In this document: in pieces, positions 12,001 to 22,559 of the stretch
Position numbering within the stretch: the stretch's first letter is position 1
Layout of the letters: every line of letters starts with the position of its first letter
NCBI GenBank assembly: GCA_008973525.1
Contig: WACJ01000313.1
Location: 124,001 to 188,000 of the forward strand
Length of the DNA: 64,000 nucleotides
Direction of reading: 5' to 3'
DNA from: Stenopsyche tienmushanensis
Lineage: Eukaryota > Arthropoda > Insecta > Trichoptera > Stenopsychidae
The notes under the pieces: generated by a model
The model's input: only the letters and a program-made list of their open reading frames with translations
Told to the model about the DNA's origin: nothing
Database searches by the model: none
Made by a program: the position numbers and the translations under genes

Positions 12001-14184
12001 CGGGCGGCGGGGGCGCCCCCGGTTCCGGCCTCCGCCGATCGGCCGGTCCCTCGGCTGATCGCGCGACGTCGCTTTCCTTTCAGATCTCCCGCGGGAGGGG
12101 CCGCCGGCGGCGGACGTCGCCGGGGATCCGGCCGCGGAGGGGCCGCCGGCCGGGCTCCCCTCCGTCGCGGAGTCCCCGGCGCGGCGGGAGAGGGACGACG
12201 ACGACTTCGACATCGAATCCTACTACGCCAGACTGCACGCGATCCCCGCGCCGGGCGTCCCGGGGGGCGCGACGGCGGCGCCCGCGGACGCCCCGAGGGA
12301 CGTCGCCTTCTCCGAGATCGAGCTCGGTCCCCCGACGGCGGGCGTCGGCGACGGGCCCGACGTCCCCGACGAGACGATCCGGGGGATCGCCTCGGACCTG
12401 GCGCAGAACCTGTCGCAGCTCCCGCTGGTGCTGCCGCGGGTCGCGAACACCGTCCTCGGCTCGTTCTCGACGATCCTCGGCCTCGGCGCGGCCGCGCCCG
12501 AGCCGGAGCCGCCCGCGCCCGCGCCCGCGGGGGATCCGCCGACGGAGCGGGACGCTCCGTCGCCGGGGCCGGACGCCCCTCCGGTGCCGCTGTTCCGAGC
12601 GGACGGCGGCCGCCTCGCGGACGCCGCCCCCGCGCCGCCCCCGATCGGTGAGTCGAGCGACTCGAAGCGGGTCCGACCGCCCGACCGCCGCTGAAGTCCG
12701 CATTCTTCGTTTCAGCCTCCTCGAACGCCTTCAGGATGACTTCCGGGAGGAGAACGTGCTACGCTCCGGTGCCCGGACTCACCCTCGGAGAGACGCCCCG
12801 CGCCCCCGACCGGCCGGAGACTTCGCGCGTTCCGGGCTTCCCTCCGGCGGCCGTCGGAGGGGATGCCCCCGCGCGGCCCGTCGGCGCGCACCCCGCCGCC
12901 GGCCCGGTCGATCTCTTCCCGTCCGGCCCGGCGCCCGCCGGAGCGTTCGCCCCGCCGCCGTCCGTCCCGCCGGCCGCCTCGGTCCCGCCCGTAGGCGTCG
13001 GCGCTCCGACGTCCGGGCCCGACTCGCGGGGCTCTCCCGCGGAGCCCCCCGTCTTCTGCGATCCGACGCCCGCCGGAGCGTTCGCCCCGCCGCCGTCCGT
13101 CCGGCCGGCCGCCTCGGCCCCGCCCGGAGGCGTCGGCGCTCCGGCGTCCGAGCCCGACTTGCGGGGCGTCTGCGCGGACCCCCCCGTTTTCTACGATCCG
13201 ATGCGGTTCGGCGGAAACGGCGCCGAGTCCGCTCCGATAGTCTTCTGCGATCCGACGCGGGTCGGAGCGTTCGCCCCGCCGACGTCGGTCCGGCCGTTCC
13301 CCTCGGCCCCGCCCGCGGGCGCGTCCGAGCCCGACCCGCGGGGCGTCCCCGCGGAGCTTCCCGTCTTCTGCGATCCGACGCCCGCCGGAGCGTTCGCCCC
13401 GCCCCCGCCCGGAGGCGCCCCGGCGTCCGAGCCCGACTTGCGGGGCGTTTGCGCGGACCCCCCCGTTTTTTACGATCCGATGCGGTTCGGCGGAAACGGC
13501 GCCGAGTCCGCTCCGAGAGTCGACAACGCCTACAGAATCGGGGCGAAGGGTCGTCGGCCGAAATACTACTCGGGACCCATACGCGTCTCCGACGGACGGA
13601 CGGAGGGGCTTCCCGATTCCCTCCCTCCGTCGGGGACGGGGTCTCTCGCGGGCGGGATTCCCTTCCGCTCGGATCCGTCGGACGGGGTCCCGCGGCGGCC
13701 GGCGGCTCCCGTTCCGGATCCGTTCGCCGTCCGGCTCCCGGGGAGCGCGGACGCGGACGCCGGCGGAGACCGCCGGGGCGCCCGCTCCCCGTCGTTCCCG
13801 GAGAGCCGGGTCTCGGGCGCTTCCGCCCCGGACGATCCGGCCCTCGCTCTCGGGGGCGGCGACGGCGGCGACGACGGCGGACGGGTCGCCGGGCTCTCGG
13901 ACCGTCCCTCGCCGGCCCTCCCGTGCGAAGGTCGGCCGGAGTCGGCAGACCGCGGCGCGGATCGCGTCTCCGTCCCGCGCGCCCCCCTCGCGCCGGAGCC
14001 CGGGGGGGCCTCGCCGACCGTCCCGGCGCGAGCTCCCGTCGCGGAGTTCGACCCGGTCGACTTCTTCGACGGCGTCTCGGGGGAGGCCGCCCTCCCGGCG
14101 GACCGGACGGGGCTCCCCTCGGAGGGCGGCGGGGGACCGCCGGCGAAGGGCGACGTCCCCCTGTTCGATTATTTCTCTCGATAG
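9076..14184 (+). CDS. Proline-rich protein resembling the N-terminal half of SEC23IP/PAPLA1-type proteins
   Basis: Three exons: 9076-9166, 12084-12647 and 12716-14184. They total 2124 nt (707 aa), with phase-1 junctions both times. Exon 1 reads MKRNPLLSEAPP and is rich in Pro and Leu. Exon 2 has an acidic DDDDFDIESYYARL motif and a hydrophobic LSQLPLVLPRVANTVL block. Exon 3 is low-complexity and carries two related motifs (AFRMTSGRRTCYAPVPGL and NAYRIGAKGRRPKYY), four degenerate AGAFAPPP repeats and a C-terminal PLFDYFSR. An AATAAA lies at 14453. The next gene is a DDHD phospholipase, the catalytic half of the same protein class, and human SEC23IP has a comparable Pro-rich Sec23-binding N-terminus. 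I infer an ER-exit-site role but do not recognise the protein with certainty. An alternative tiny first exon, 11905-11917, also fits the phase. The very high GC content yields long antisense shadow frames. Confidence 0.68.
10192..10197 (-). terminator. Poly(A) signal of the nested membrane-protein gene
   Basis: AATAAA on the minus strand, 33 nt downstream of the stop codon. Confidence 0.65.
10230..11677 (-). CDS. Single-pass membrane protein with VWA7/hemicentin-like ectodomain, nested gene
   Basis: Seven exons: 11677-11480, 11396-11313, 11241-11144, 11065-10962, 10893-10711, 10648-10475 and 10384-10230. They sum to 996 nt (331 aa), with phases consistent throughout. Residues 1-21 form a signal peptide (Ala/Leu-rich, ending ALADP). 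The ectodomain includes FEVTNNRESGLLYRFGA and a beta-sandwich-like segment, then Cys pairs in YRGDCVGRLGADSCGG and YSASCCSPRVHVAAVDLAGN. These resemble the C-terminal region of VWA7/hemicentin-like extracellular proteins, but no VWA domain is present. Near the C-terminus a hydrophobic helix (PPALIAAIVLGALLFVVLVV) is followed by a basic tail, RRIVKRNRN. The likely role is cell-surface or extracellular adhesion, with low certainty. An AATAAA (minus) lies at 10192-10197, 33 nt past the stop. The whole gene lies in intron 1 of the opposite-strand proline-rich gene. Confidence 0.78.
12928..13520 (+). repeat. In-frame coding repeats in the proline-rich gene
   Basis: The phrase 'gccggagcgttcgccccgcc' recurs at about 12937, 13071, 13254 (variant) and 13385. 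A larger unit running from FCDPTP to NGAESAP occurs at about 13051-13237 and again at 13363-13517. The stretch encoding PPVFYDPMRFGGNGAESAP is almost identical in both, which points to a recent in-frame duplication or gene conversion. Confidence 0.85.
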
Positions 14185-14452
14185 CTCGACGCGCGGCTCT
14201 CGTTTTCGCCGTCGCCCCGCGACGTTCGGTCTCGTCGGTGCGCCGATTTCGACTCGATTCGGGCCGCTTTTTAGTGAATTGTTTTGTGTCGTTCATCTGT
14301 GTGATTATTGAAATGTTACAGATATATATTTTTGTAAAACCGATCGAACATACCGTCGTTCGGGTGATTTTGCGGAACGCAGATTCGCCTCGCTCGTCGG
14401 AGGGTGGCATTTTTTTCTGTTCTTTTATACTCGAAGACAAATTTACGAAGAC

Positions 14453-14458
14453 AATAAA
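14453..14458 (+). terminator. Poly(A) signal of the proline-rich gene
   Basis: AATAAA, 269 nt after the stop at 14184 and 131 nt before the start codon of the DDHD gene. It is the main evidence that the two are separate transcription units. Confidence 0.6.
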
Positions 14459-14589
14459 ATTTTTGACCAAAAAGACTATCTATTTTTTTTTTCACTGCGT
14501 AAAAAACACTACCGCAGACTCGGAAGGTTCGAAACCCGACGGTATCCGCTATAGCGTGTTTTGAAGTATAGCGAAGGCAGCAGTCGGAG

Positions 14590-17500
14590 ATGGATCCGCC
14601 GGCAGCCGAAGCTTCCGGCTCGGAATCCGAGGTAATCGTCGCTCCGTCGCCGCTCTGCGTCGTCTCGGATCGTTTCGGCGGAGTGATCGAGTTCTCTTCT
14701 CCCGCAGGTCAGACAGGAGCTCTCGTACAGGCCCGTTCGGCATCATTGGTTCTATCGGGTGAGCTCGGAGAGCGAGTCGGGGTGGAAGCCGTTCTCCCGC
14801 GTGGATTCGAAGGCCCTCGAGGACGCTTTTAATTCCTGTGAGTTTCGGAAGAGAGCCTCGGAAGCGACGGCCGAATCGCCCGATCGAACGTTTGCGACGT
14901 TTCAGGCGAGTCGACGCCGGACACGACGGTGACCGCCGAGGGAGGACGCTACGACGTGGTCCTGTCGAAGCGCGAGAGAGTCCCCGTCTACTGGCGAGGC
15001 GACCCCGCCCCCGTCAGAAGGTAATCCCCGTTCGACGGCGGCCCGAGGCGACTCGGGGCGACTCCGGACGGCTCGGAACGATGACGACTCTTCCGCTCGC
15101 CCTTCAGGTGCAGCTGGTTCTTCAAGGGAACGACCGACCCCAGGCTGACGCCCTACCCCGAAGACGTCGCGGACGCGCTCGAGGTATCGCGGATCCCCCC
15201 CGACGGTGCGGCCGCCCGCCGGCTCGCATCTCAAGTCTCGGCTCGTTCCAGGAGGAGTACCGTCTCGGCGCGATAACCTCGACGTGGAACCGCAAGATCG
15301 CCCTGCGGGACGAGGAGGTGGTGCTGCACAGCCCGAGCATAATGATGCGCTTCGTCAAGGCCCAGAGTCCGGACTCGTGGGGGAACGCACCGGTGAGTCG
15401 CGTCGACGGGCTCTTCCGACGGCCGCCGCGACGAACGTGACGTTTCCGTTTTCTGACAGTTTCTGCCAAAATGGACAGTGCACCGAGGAACCGACGACGT
15501 CGCCGCGGAAGCGGGCGAGGCCGTCGGAGTCGCGGACCATCTGCTGTTTCTGGTCCACGGGATCGGCGAGCCCAAAAAGGTCATTCCGAAAGCCCCGACG
15601 GAGGGGCCTCCGGCGGCCGGCCCCCTTCCGCGGGCCGGAGGTCGCCCCCTCTTCCTCGAGCTAATCGCCGAAATGTAAACGCAGGCCGTGTCCCGAGCCA
15701 GGACCGTCCGCCGCGGTCCAGACGCCGCCGACGCCGAGGAGGGCGAGACGGACGACGCCGACCACCTGCTGCTCCTCATCCACGGGATCGGCTCCGTCTG
15801 CGATCTCAAGATGAGGAGCGTGGAAGAAGTCGGTGCGACCTCCGTTCCGTCCTTCGTCTTCTCCCTCCTTTCGTTCGTTCCCGGACCTCACGATCTGCGC
15901 TCTCGTTTCAGTCGACGACTTCCGGAGCGTCAGCTCTCAGCTGGTGCAGGCCCACTACAAGTCTTCGCGCGACGAGGGGACCGTGAGCCGCGTCGAGGTG
16001 AACGTCGCTGCTCCGACCGCTTCTCGATTTTGGTATTTTTCTATTCAAAAGAATACTAACATTTCAGGTGTTGCCCATCTCTTGGCACTGGAATTTGCAT
16101 TCCGAAGAGACCGGAATCGACAAAAGAATAGCTCAGATAACGCTGGAATCCGTGCCCAAATTCAGAAGCTTCACTAACGACACGCTCTTGGACATCCTCT
16201 TCTATACGAGTCCCAAATTTTGTCAGGTGATTTTATTTCCGTCCCCCGCTTTCCGAGAAGTTCGTTCGATATTTCGTTTGTGCGCTTTCAAAAGGGACAT
16301 GCGCGAGTCGGAATCGTAAAAAGGATTTTTTTCAACTTTTCTCAGTCGGCAAAACGACGGACTCTATTATATTTGCGATACTTTCAGACTATCATAGACA
16401 CCGTCGGAAATGAAATCAATCGAGTTTACACACTGTACAAATCCAGAAATCCAAATTTCAAAGGGAACGTATCTCTGGGTGGACATTCGCTCGGTTCGGT
16501 CATCCTGTTCGATTTGCTGTGTCATCAGCGAACGCAGATAAATCTGGACGCCGAAATCAAAGTACGCATCGTCGATTCGTTCGAACCGTCTCCGAAGTTA
16601 TGATTCCGACGTTGACTTCTACCGTTTTCAGTTGAAGAATTTCACACCAGACTCTCGAGCGTCCGGAGTCGCGGGAACGGGACAGCTGAACATCGAATAT
16701 CCCCAGTTGCTGTTTCATCCTTCGTCCTTTTTCGCTCTGGGAAGCCCCATTGGTATGTTTCAAATGTTCTATGCGTTTAACCGCTCGAGCGCCGACGTCT
16801 CACCGGTGAGCGTGCATGCTTCACGGAAAAAATATGAATATGAAATATGAATTGAATGCCTAAAAATTATCATGCTGGGGACACATATGGTTGAATCAAA
16901 AAATGTCTTCATATTTTGATAGATCTTGGTGTTTCAATTTTACTTTAAAATGAATTCAACAGAGGTCATCAGGGCTGCCCGTTGAGTGATCTTTGTTACG
17001 TAACTGAATCTATTTTGGGATGTATTAGTTACAATGCCTCTTAAAAAACTGTTCTTATTAGTACTATTAATAAATTGCGACAATCCTAAATAAATAATTT
17101 TAACGGCATGTATACAATACAGATGGGTTAACAAAAAATAAAAAACAAATACTCACTACGCGTTGAGACAATCCTGAATAAGAAATATGCTCAAAGCCCG
17201 TAAATGATCCCACAGGACAGCGCGTGGCATACTCGCATATGCTAGGAGACACGAGTCGCCTTTAGACAATACTTTATATGTCAAAAAACTTTTTATGCAG
17301 TTTACTTACAATTTAAATTATGCTGGTAGTTAAAAGTTTAAAGATGATTTTTCGGTCCTCATGCCGAGTTCTGTCCGTTCAGAGTGCAAAGCGATGAAGT
17401 TTTTCATAATTTTTGCTTTAAAGTTTCCAGGGTTTCGATCGACCGGATGTACGGTGGATATTATTTTTGATGTGTAATTTTCATTTTTCAGGTATGTTCG

Positions 17501-19481
17501 TGTGCGTGAGGGGTATCGAAGAACTCGGAGAAGAATTCAAATTACCGACGTGCCCCAATTTTTTCAACATATTTCATCCGTTCGATCCCGTAGCTTACAG
17601 GATTGAATCGTTGATCAATCCGGAACTTTCGAAACTTGGTCCTGTGCAAATTCCTCATCACAAAGGGCGAAAAAGAATGCACTTGGGTAATGATGAATAT
17701 ATTTTACTGTAAAATTTTAAGTGCCCTCACGGTATGCCCTCGCATGAGAAGCGTAGCGTTACGAACTCGGAGCTTTCCGCAGTCTTCTGCGTCTGATCGA
17801 GTTTGACGAACGTGATAAAAAAAATTCAAATTCAAATATGATATAATTTATGTTAAATTCCTAGCGATTTCGGACTTTAAAAAGTAATTGGGTTTTCTCT
17901 TTATTTCGTCTCTTTTGATTTTTCAGAGTTGAAAGATACAGTGACCCGTGTAGGAGCTGATCTTAAACAAAAAATAGTCGAATCCGTTCGGAACACTTGG
18001 GACTCGTTCTATCAGCTGACCGTTTCGCCCAGGCAAGCCGCTCTGCAAGAGAGAGTCAAAGAGGTACGAATGGAGTTTTCGCGCATATGAAATCGGTTCT
18101 GTGAATATAGCGAGATAAAAAGAAAATATTTTTTCCCTTAGCCGAATTGAGTATTGACGAGATGTTAACTTGCATTTAAAACTAAATAAAATGAAAATAC
18201 TCATGCATAATTTCAAATTTAAGAATTACTCCAACTAATCAATAATCTTCATTTTATCACAGTATATCTTCTTTGTATTGTAAATCATTATATATTTCAA
18301 ATAAGTAGCGACACTTTATTAAATCAATAAATAATAGTTTCAATAGAAAGTTAATGCAGTTATAGGTGTATTTTTTTCAAATGGGCTCCTTATCGTTAGT
18401 TAAGAAGTAACCTCAACGATGTTCTATTTTTGCATCTTGTCTGCCCAATGCTTATTTTCTTCAATCGACGAGGTTTTAATTTATTTGTCTTTTAATTATG
18501 GTGAATAGTTTATTTGTGGTCAAATATAAGGCGACTCCCGCATTGTCATGTTGGTTTTTAAAATAAAATCTTTGCCTAGTAGTCGGGCTAAGGGCAGCAA
18601 TTTTAAAATAAATGTCTTTCTTTATATCGTAAGGTTATTCAACAAGAACTTATCAAGGAAGCCGAAGCCGAAAGAAAAGCCGCCGAAATGCCACCCACTA
18701 CTGATCCTGAAGTTCAAGTGAGTGTTTTTTGATAATGATATTTCTCTATTACAGATTGTGCTTTCTTTTATGGAGTACATTATTTATTGGCAATAAATTT
18801 AAATTAAATATTAATCTGGAACTATATGTAATATCATTGAAATGAGATGATTTTAGCAGATTTTCATTTAGGCTACGAATTGAAATGTGCACATGTTAAA
18901 ACTGATTTATTATGAAATTATTTTTAGGAAACACTTTCAGAAACTGACAGCACTCTTCTTAAATACCTTGGAAAATTGAATGACGGGCGCCGTGTAGATT
19001 ATGTATTGCAAGAAGCTCCTTTTGAACTTTTTAATGAATACATTTTTGCTATGGCAAGTCATGTTTGTTATTGGTGAGTAAAGTATAAAATATAAAATGA
19101 GTATTATGATATCAAAATCTATTCAGTGAATCCTTAGTTTTTCATTGATAATTTCAACATATACCGATTTTAAAAAACTTGTAAAAAAATATTAGAGGGG
19201 TGATTGAGTTACTGGTCTGACCGCTTTATCGCGGAAATACCTACAGGTACTCTTGTTGGCAGTAGTAATATTATTACTTACTATTAGCATAATATTCACT
19301 AAAATTTGTGTGCTATTTTAAACTAATATTTTATTCACAACATTCCTAAAGGGAATCTGAGGACACGATGTTACTAATTTTGAAGGAAATATATTCAGCC
19401 ATGGGAATTGAATCAGATCGTCAAATACCTCCACAAACAATGACAATTGAAAGACCGATTCCATCGGAACCGTTATCATAA
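14590..19481 (+). CDS. DDHD2: DDHD-domain phospholipase A1 (DDHD2/SEC23IP type)
   Basis: Fourteen exons: 14590-14631, 14708-14837, 14906-15020, 15108-15183, 15252-15392, 15460-15579, 15685-15832, 15912-15997, 16068-16226, 16388-16561, 16632-16752, 17492-17686, 17927-18063, and 18634-18717 plus the two last coding blocks 18928-19073 and 19352-19481. All phases agree; the product is 667 aa, or 627 aa without the exon at 15460. Order: WWE-like HHWFYRV...[14 protein letters not shown] and CSWFFKG; a VHGIG block; the serine-lipase nucleophile in [14 protein letters not shown]; then the DDHD region [35 protein letters not shown] and [13 protein letters not shown]. These proteins hydrolyse phosphatidic acid and related phospholipids at Golgi/ER membranes. 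Compared with human DDHD2 and SEC23IP it lacks the SAM domain. The VHGIG exon is present twice. 5' exons are GC-rich with tiny introns, 3' exons AT-rich with long ones. Confidence 0.9.
15460..15832 (+). repeat. Tandemly duplicated VHGIG exon in the DDHD gene
   Basis: Exon 15460-15579 encodes TVHRGTDD...[17 protein letters not shown], and 15685-15832 encodes TVRRGPDA...[25 protein letters not shown]. Both start in phase 0. Only the second ends in phase 1 and so can join the next exon; the first ends in phase 0 and can only be followed by the second. The first has lost the CDLKMRS tail. Confidence 0.8.
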
Positions 19482-20857
19482 AGGATTAAAATATTCTTAG
19501 GTCAGTATAATTTATTATTAGTATATATAAACTTTTATTTAACCCTTTCCACCAACATTTATTTTTTTTTGGTAGGGGTAATTTTAGTTCGTAATCAATT
19601 TCGCGCGTTTTTCAGGTTTCAAACTCGGAATTTAAAATAAAATAGTAGTGATTAGAACATAATACATGGTATAAAAATTAGATTAAAATTTTGGCGATAC
19701 TATGTCAACATACGAGTGGAAGTCAAGACCCATTTGGTGACATAATGTCACCTTACGAGTGAAAAGTGTTTATTGATATATGTATTTGCAAGAAAGACCA
19801 ACATAATTAATAATAGTTCATAAATGTCCAAAACAACATCTTTTTGTAGTCATAAAAATACGATATAATCAATACTAATGTCTTCACAAAAACAATCTAG
19901 GAATATTTTATTATCATGCAAATATTTAAAGATTTCTTGGTCTTATTAACCTTTTGAGCTCTGGTGTTTCATGCGACCGCACAAAGGGTGTGCTGTCGCA
20001 CCCTGGCATTTATAAATTCTTACAATAAATGTCATTCCACCGTTATATTTTCTACATTAATGATAAAATATTCTCAAGTTTTTCGTAGACCCGGCACGGC
20101 CTGCACTCTTAGCGTTAGTCTAAAACTGTCTTAGCAGTGAGAATAATAGACTAAATTCTTGGTGTTCAGGAACAACACACGTTAACAGATCGATACTCTA
20201 TACTAGTTACATCTTGGCTCTAGAATTAGCCAAACTCAAATGTCATTTCACTGGGACAATCCTAACAAACAAAAGGAAGTAAGCCTGGCAGAAATTTGTC
20301 AAACCGAGGACCCATCTCAGGGATTGTTTTGTAAAATATCACACTAATACTACATTTTTGTAGATTTCTAAATCAAACAGTAAGCGTTTGAGCGATGACA
20401 ACTCTCAAAAGATATGCATCTATCTGCTCCTTTCAGTATACAGTGTTGAACATTAAAAATACATTTCGTGTATTATTTTTAAATATTATTGCAAATATTA
20501 ATCATATCTACCGATGCAAATTTATATATCATGTTAACATTATATAAAATTACAAAAAATACGGCACTTTTATTCTTTTATTTCGATGGAGAAAATTTGG
20601 CAATAACAACAATAAGAATACAAATTCAAAATAAACCTGATTTTTTTTCTACTCATGGGGATTCAAATGATGTATCCAAATAATAGTCAAAAATTAGTTA
20701 ACCTCACAAAATAGTTAAAGTTAGATGCAAATTGCATTTCATTTTTATTCTACATTGATATAAATTTCATGCAGGATTTAATGCATACTATTGATAAATA
20801 TAAAATTTGACTAAAGATTTAGACAACAATAAAACCACTTCAATAATCCATAATATA
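19482..20857. other. Intergenic stretch, no gene seen
   Basis: AT-rich sequence between the DDHD gene and a mariner. A stretch around 19960-20020 contains 'accgcacaaagggtgtgctgtcgcacc', a small inverted repeat, and resembles the end of a TTAA-type element, but I cannot define termini. No open frame looks coding. Confidence 0.4.
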
Positions 20858-21339
20858 TTGGGTTGGAAACTATGAAACGGGCGTTGAATAAAAAAAACCA
20901 AAAAGCGCTATTTTGTACATTATATTGTACAGTACATTATATTCAATTGAAATAACTTTCATTGGCATCTACGACTTTTTGCCAAAGACTGGGCAAATCA
21001 TATATGCCTTTTGTTAAAAATCTTAATTTTTAGAGTTAATAAACAATTCAAAGTCTTTTATATTATTATTTTGGTTATTGTATTTGTTTTATCTTAAAAA
21101 TAATTCATAATTACGAAATAGGTAATAATCAGTCAGTGAAATATCTAGTGAATATGGAGGATATGGTAAAATTTCATATTGTAGAGAAGCTAATTTGTCA
21201 AGAGTGATTGAAGCTTTATGTGGTTGTGCATTATCATGCATGATTGAGCAATGCTGTTTGTTTTTTCATATTTCTTATGTATGACATCAATTTCACAGCA
21301 ATAGGACTCCGCTGTTATGGTTTCGCCTAGTTGTAGGAA

Positions 21340-21876
21340 GGACTACGTCCTCTTTTAGGGCGTTTTGCGACATTCTCCATGATCTGTACGATCGCGGATC
21401 GTCTAGACCAGCGCTTCTTAAACTTATGTGGTCGGCGGACCCCTCTTGAGCAAAATTTCTTTCGCGGACCCCTTCTTGAGAATTTTCTTTTCGCGGACCC
21501 CCTCTTGAACCAACTTTTTTTTATGGACCCCATTCCAACTCTTGTGACTTAATTTTTCAAACAAACAAACATTTTTTTAGTCAAATATTGGTCAAAATAG
21601 ATCTTTTTATAATGTTTTCTGTAAATAATTCTACAAAAATATCTTGTTCAAGTATAGATAAATATTTTTTTATATCTCCGCGGACCCCCAGTAATGGCTT
21701 CGCGGACCCCTGTTTAAGAACCGCTGGTCTAGACACTTTCTATCATAGTATTTTTTTACAACAGGAGCTGCCATCTATACGTTAGGTCGGATATTTTTGG
21801 GACTACAATATAATAGTATTGAATGTATTGCATTTATAATAGTATTGGTTAACTTTAAAAAATAAATTGGATTTCC
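21340..21876. repeat. Dispersed repeat family X, copy 1 (inside the mariner)
   Basis: It shares 'gatctgtacgatcgcgg', 'tacaacag', 'ctatacgttaggtcgg' and the terminal 'aataaattggatttc' with about 38757-39004 in the same order. This copy is split by a 318-bp hAT MITE. The AATAAA-containing end suggests a 5'-truncated retroelement, but the class is not proven. Confidence 0.75.
21409..21726. mobile_element. hAT MITE, 318 bp, TSD gtctagac
   Basis: It begins cagcgcttcttaaac and ends gtttaagaaccgctg. An exact 8-bp duplication, gtctagac, is present at 21401-21408 and 21727-21734. The palindromic nTCTAGAn target is typical of Charlie/Buster-like hAT elements. The interior repeats 'gcggacccc', giving the subterminal structure. 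A 210-bp relative is at 58728-58937. Confidence 0.92.
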
Positions 21877-22559
21877 TAAAATGCGCACTTGTTTTTCCGG
21901 TCGATCATTTGCAGGTGCGCCAATTCGTATGGCACATAGGAGTTTAATTTTTTAACTTTATTTATTGCAAACAGATGTTTTACACAGCCGTATGGCTAGT
22001 TCCTAGTTTAGAAGCAAGTTCACGAATAGTTGTGTGTGAATCAGATTCCACAGTCGTTTTTAATTTCTTGTTATCAATATGGGCTGGTGGTCTTCCTCGA
22101 GGCTCGTTGATGATACGCAATCTACCAGAACGAAATTTTTGGAACCAGCATTTTTTTTCATTATTAGTTCCATTTCCGAATGCGTGATTAATGTTTTTCG
22201 AAGCTTGAATTGTGTTATGATTCAATTTGAACTCACACAAGAAAAGTGGATGTAAATCGCGTTTTGTTTCCACCTGGTTTCGGAAAATAAAAATTGGATA
22301 CAAACACGAAAAAAAATGAGTAAGAAAAATATCTTTAAAATTGATAAACAAAAATACTGGGCGCTCATCACAATGAACCTTACTCAGCCGTAGCTGAACA
22401 CAGACCTAGCCCTAACGCCCGTTTCATAGTTTCCAATCTAATAGCTAAAGACTTTACAACAATATAGTAATAACTAAAATTAAATTAAGAGTTAAAAATT
22501 CATTAAATTGTTGCATAGTACTATTTAACCTAAGATAAGTGTAGGTCCACTCTAACAGA

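Larger units (their letters stand above)
20858..22441 (-). mobile_element. Mariner element interrupted by a second repeat
   Basis: Inverted ends of about 28 bp, ttgggttggaaactatgaaa at the left and the matching ttccaatctaa at the right, are each flanked by TA. The minus-strand transposase remnant (about 22270-21890) has an N-terminal segment like [16 protein letters not shown], a WFQKFRSG helix block, a [12 protein letters not shown] block and a YVPYEL linker, with stops between. Another repeat (about 21340-21876) has been inserted in the middle. It ends 119 bp before the tan start codon. Confidence 0.88.

Noticed and set aside
10504..12058. Long plus-strand frames across 10.5-12.0 kb
   Set aside because: They run antisense through the seven short exons and introns of the nested minus-strand gene and exist because stop codons are rare in GC-rich DNA.
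13051..13520. Regular repeats that might suggest a CRISPR-like array
   Set aside because: They are in-frame coding repeats in a eukaryotic exon with no spacer structure.
12779..14470. Long minus-strand open frame (563 codons), very Arg-rich
   Set aside because: It is the antisense shadow of the GC-rich coding exon 12716-14184. Composition is R/P/G only and no domain is visible.
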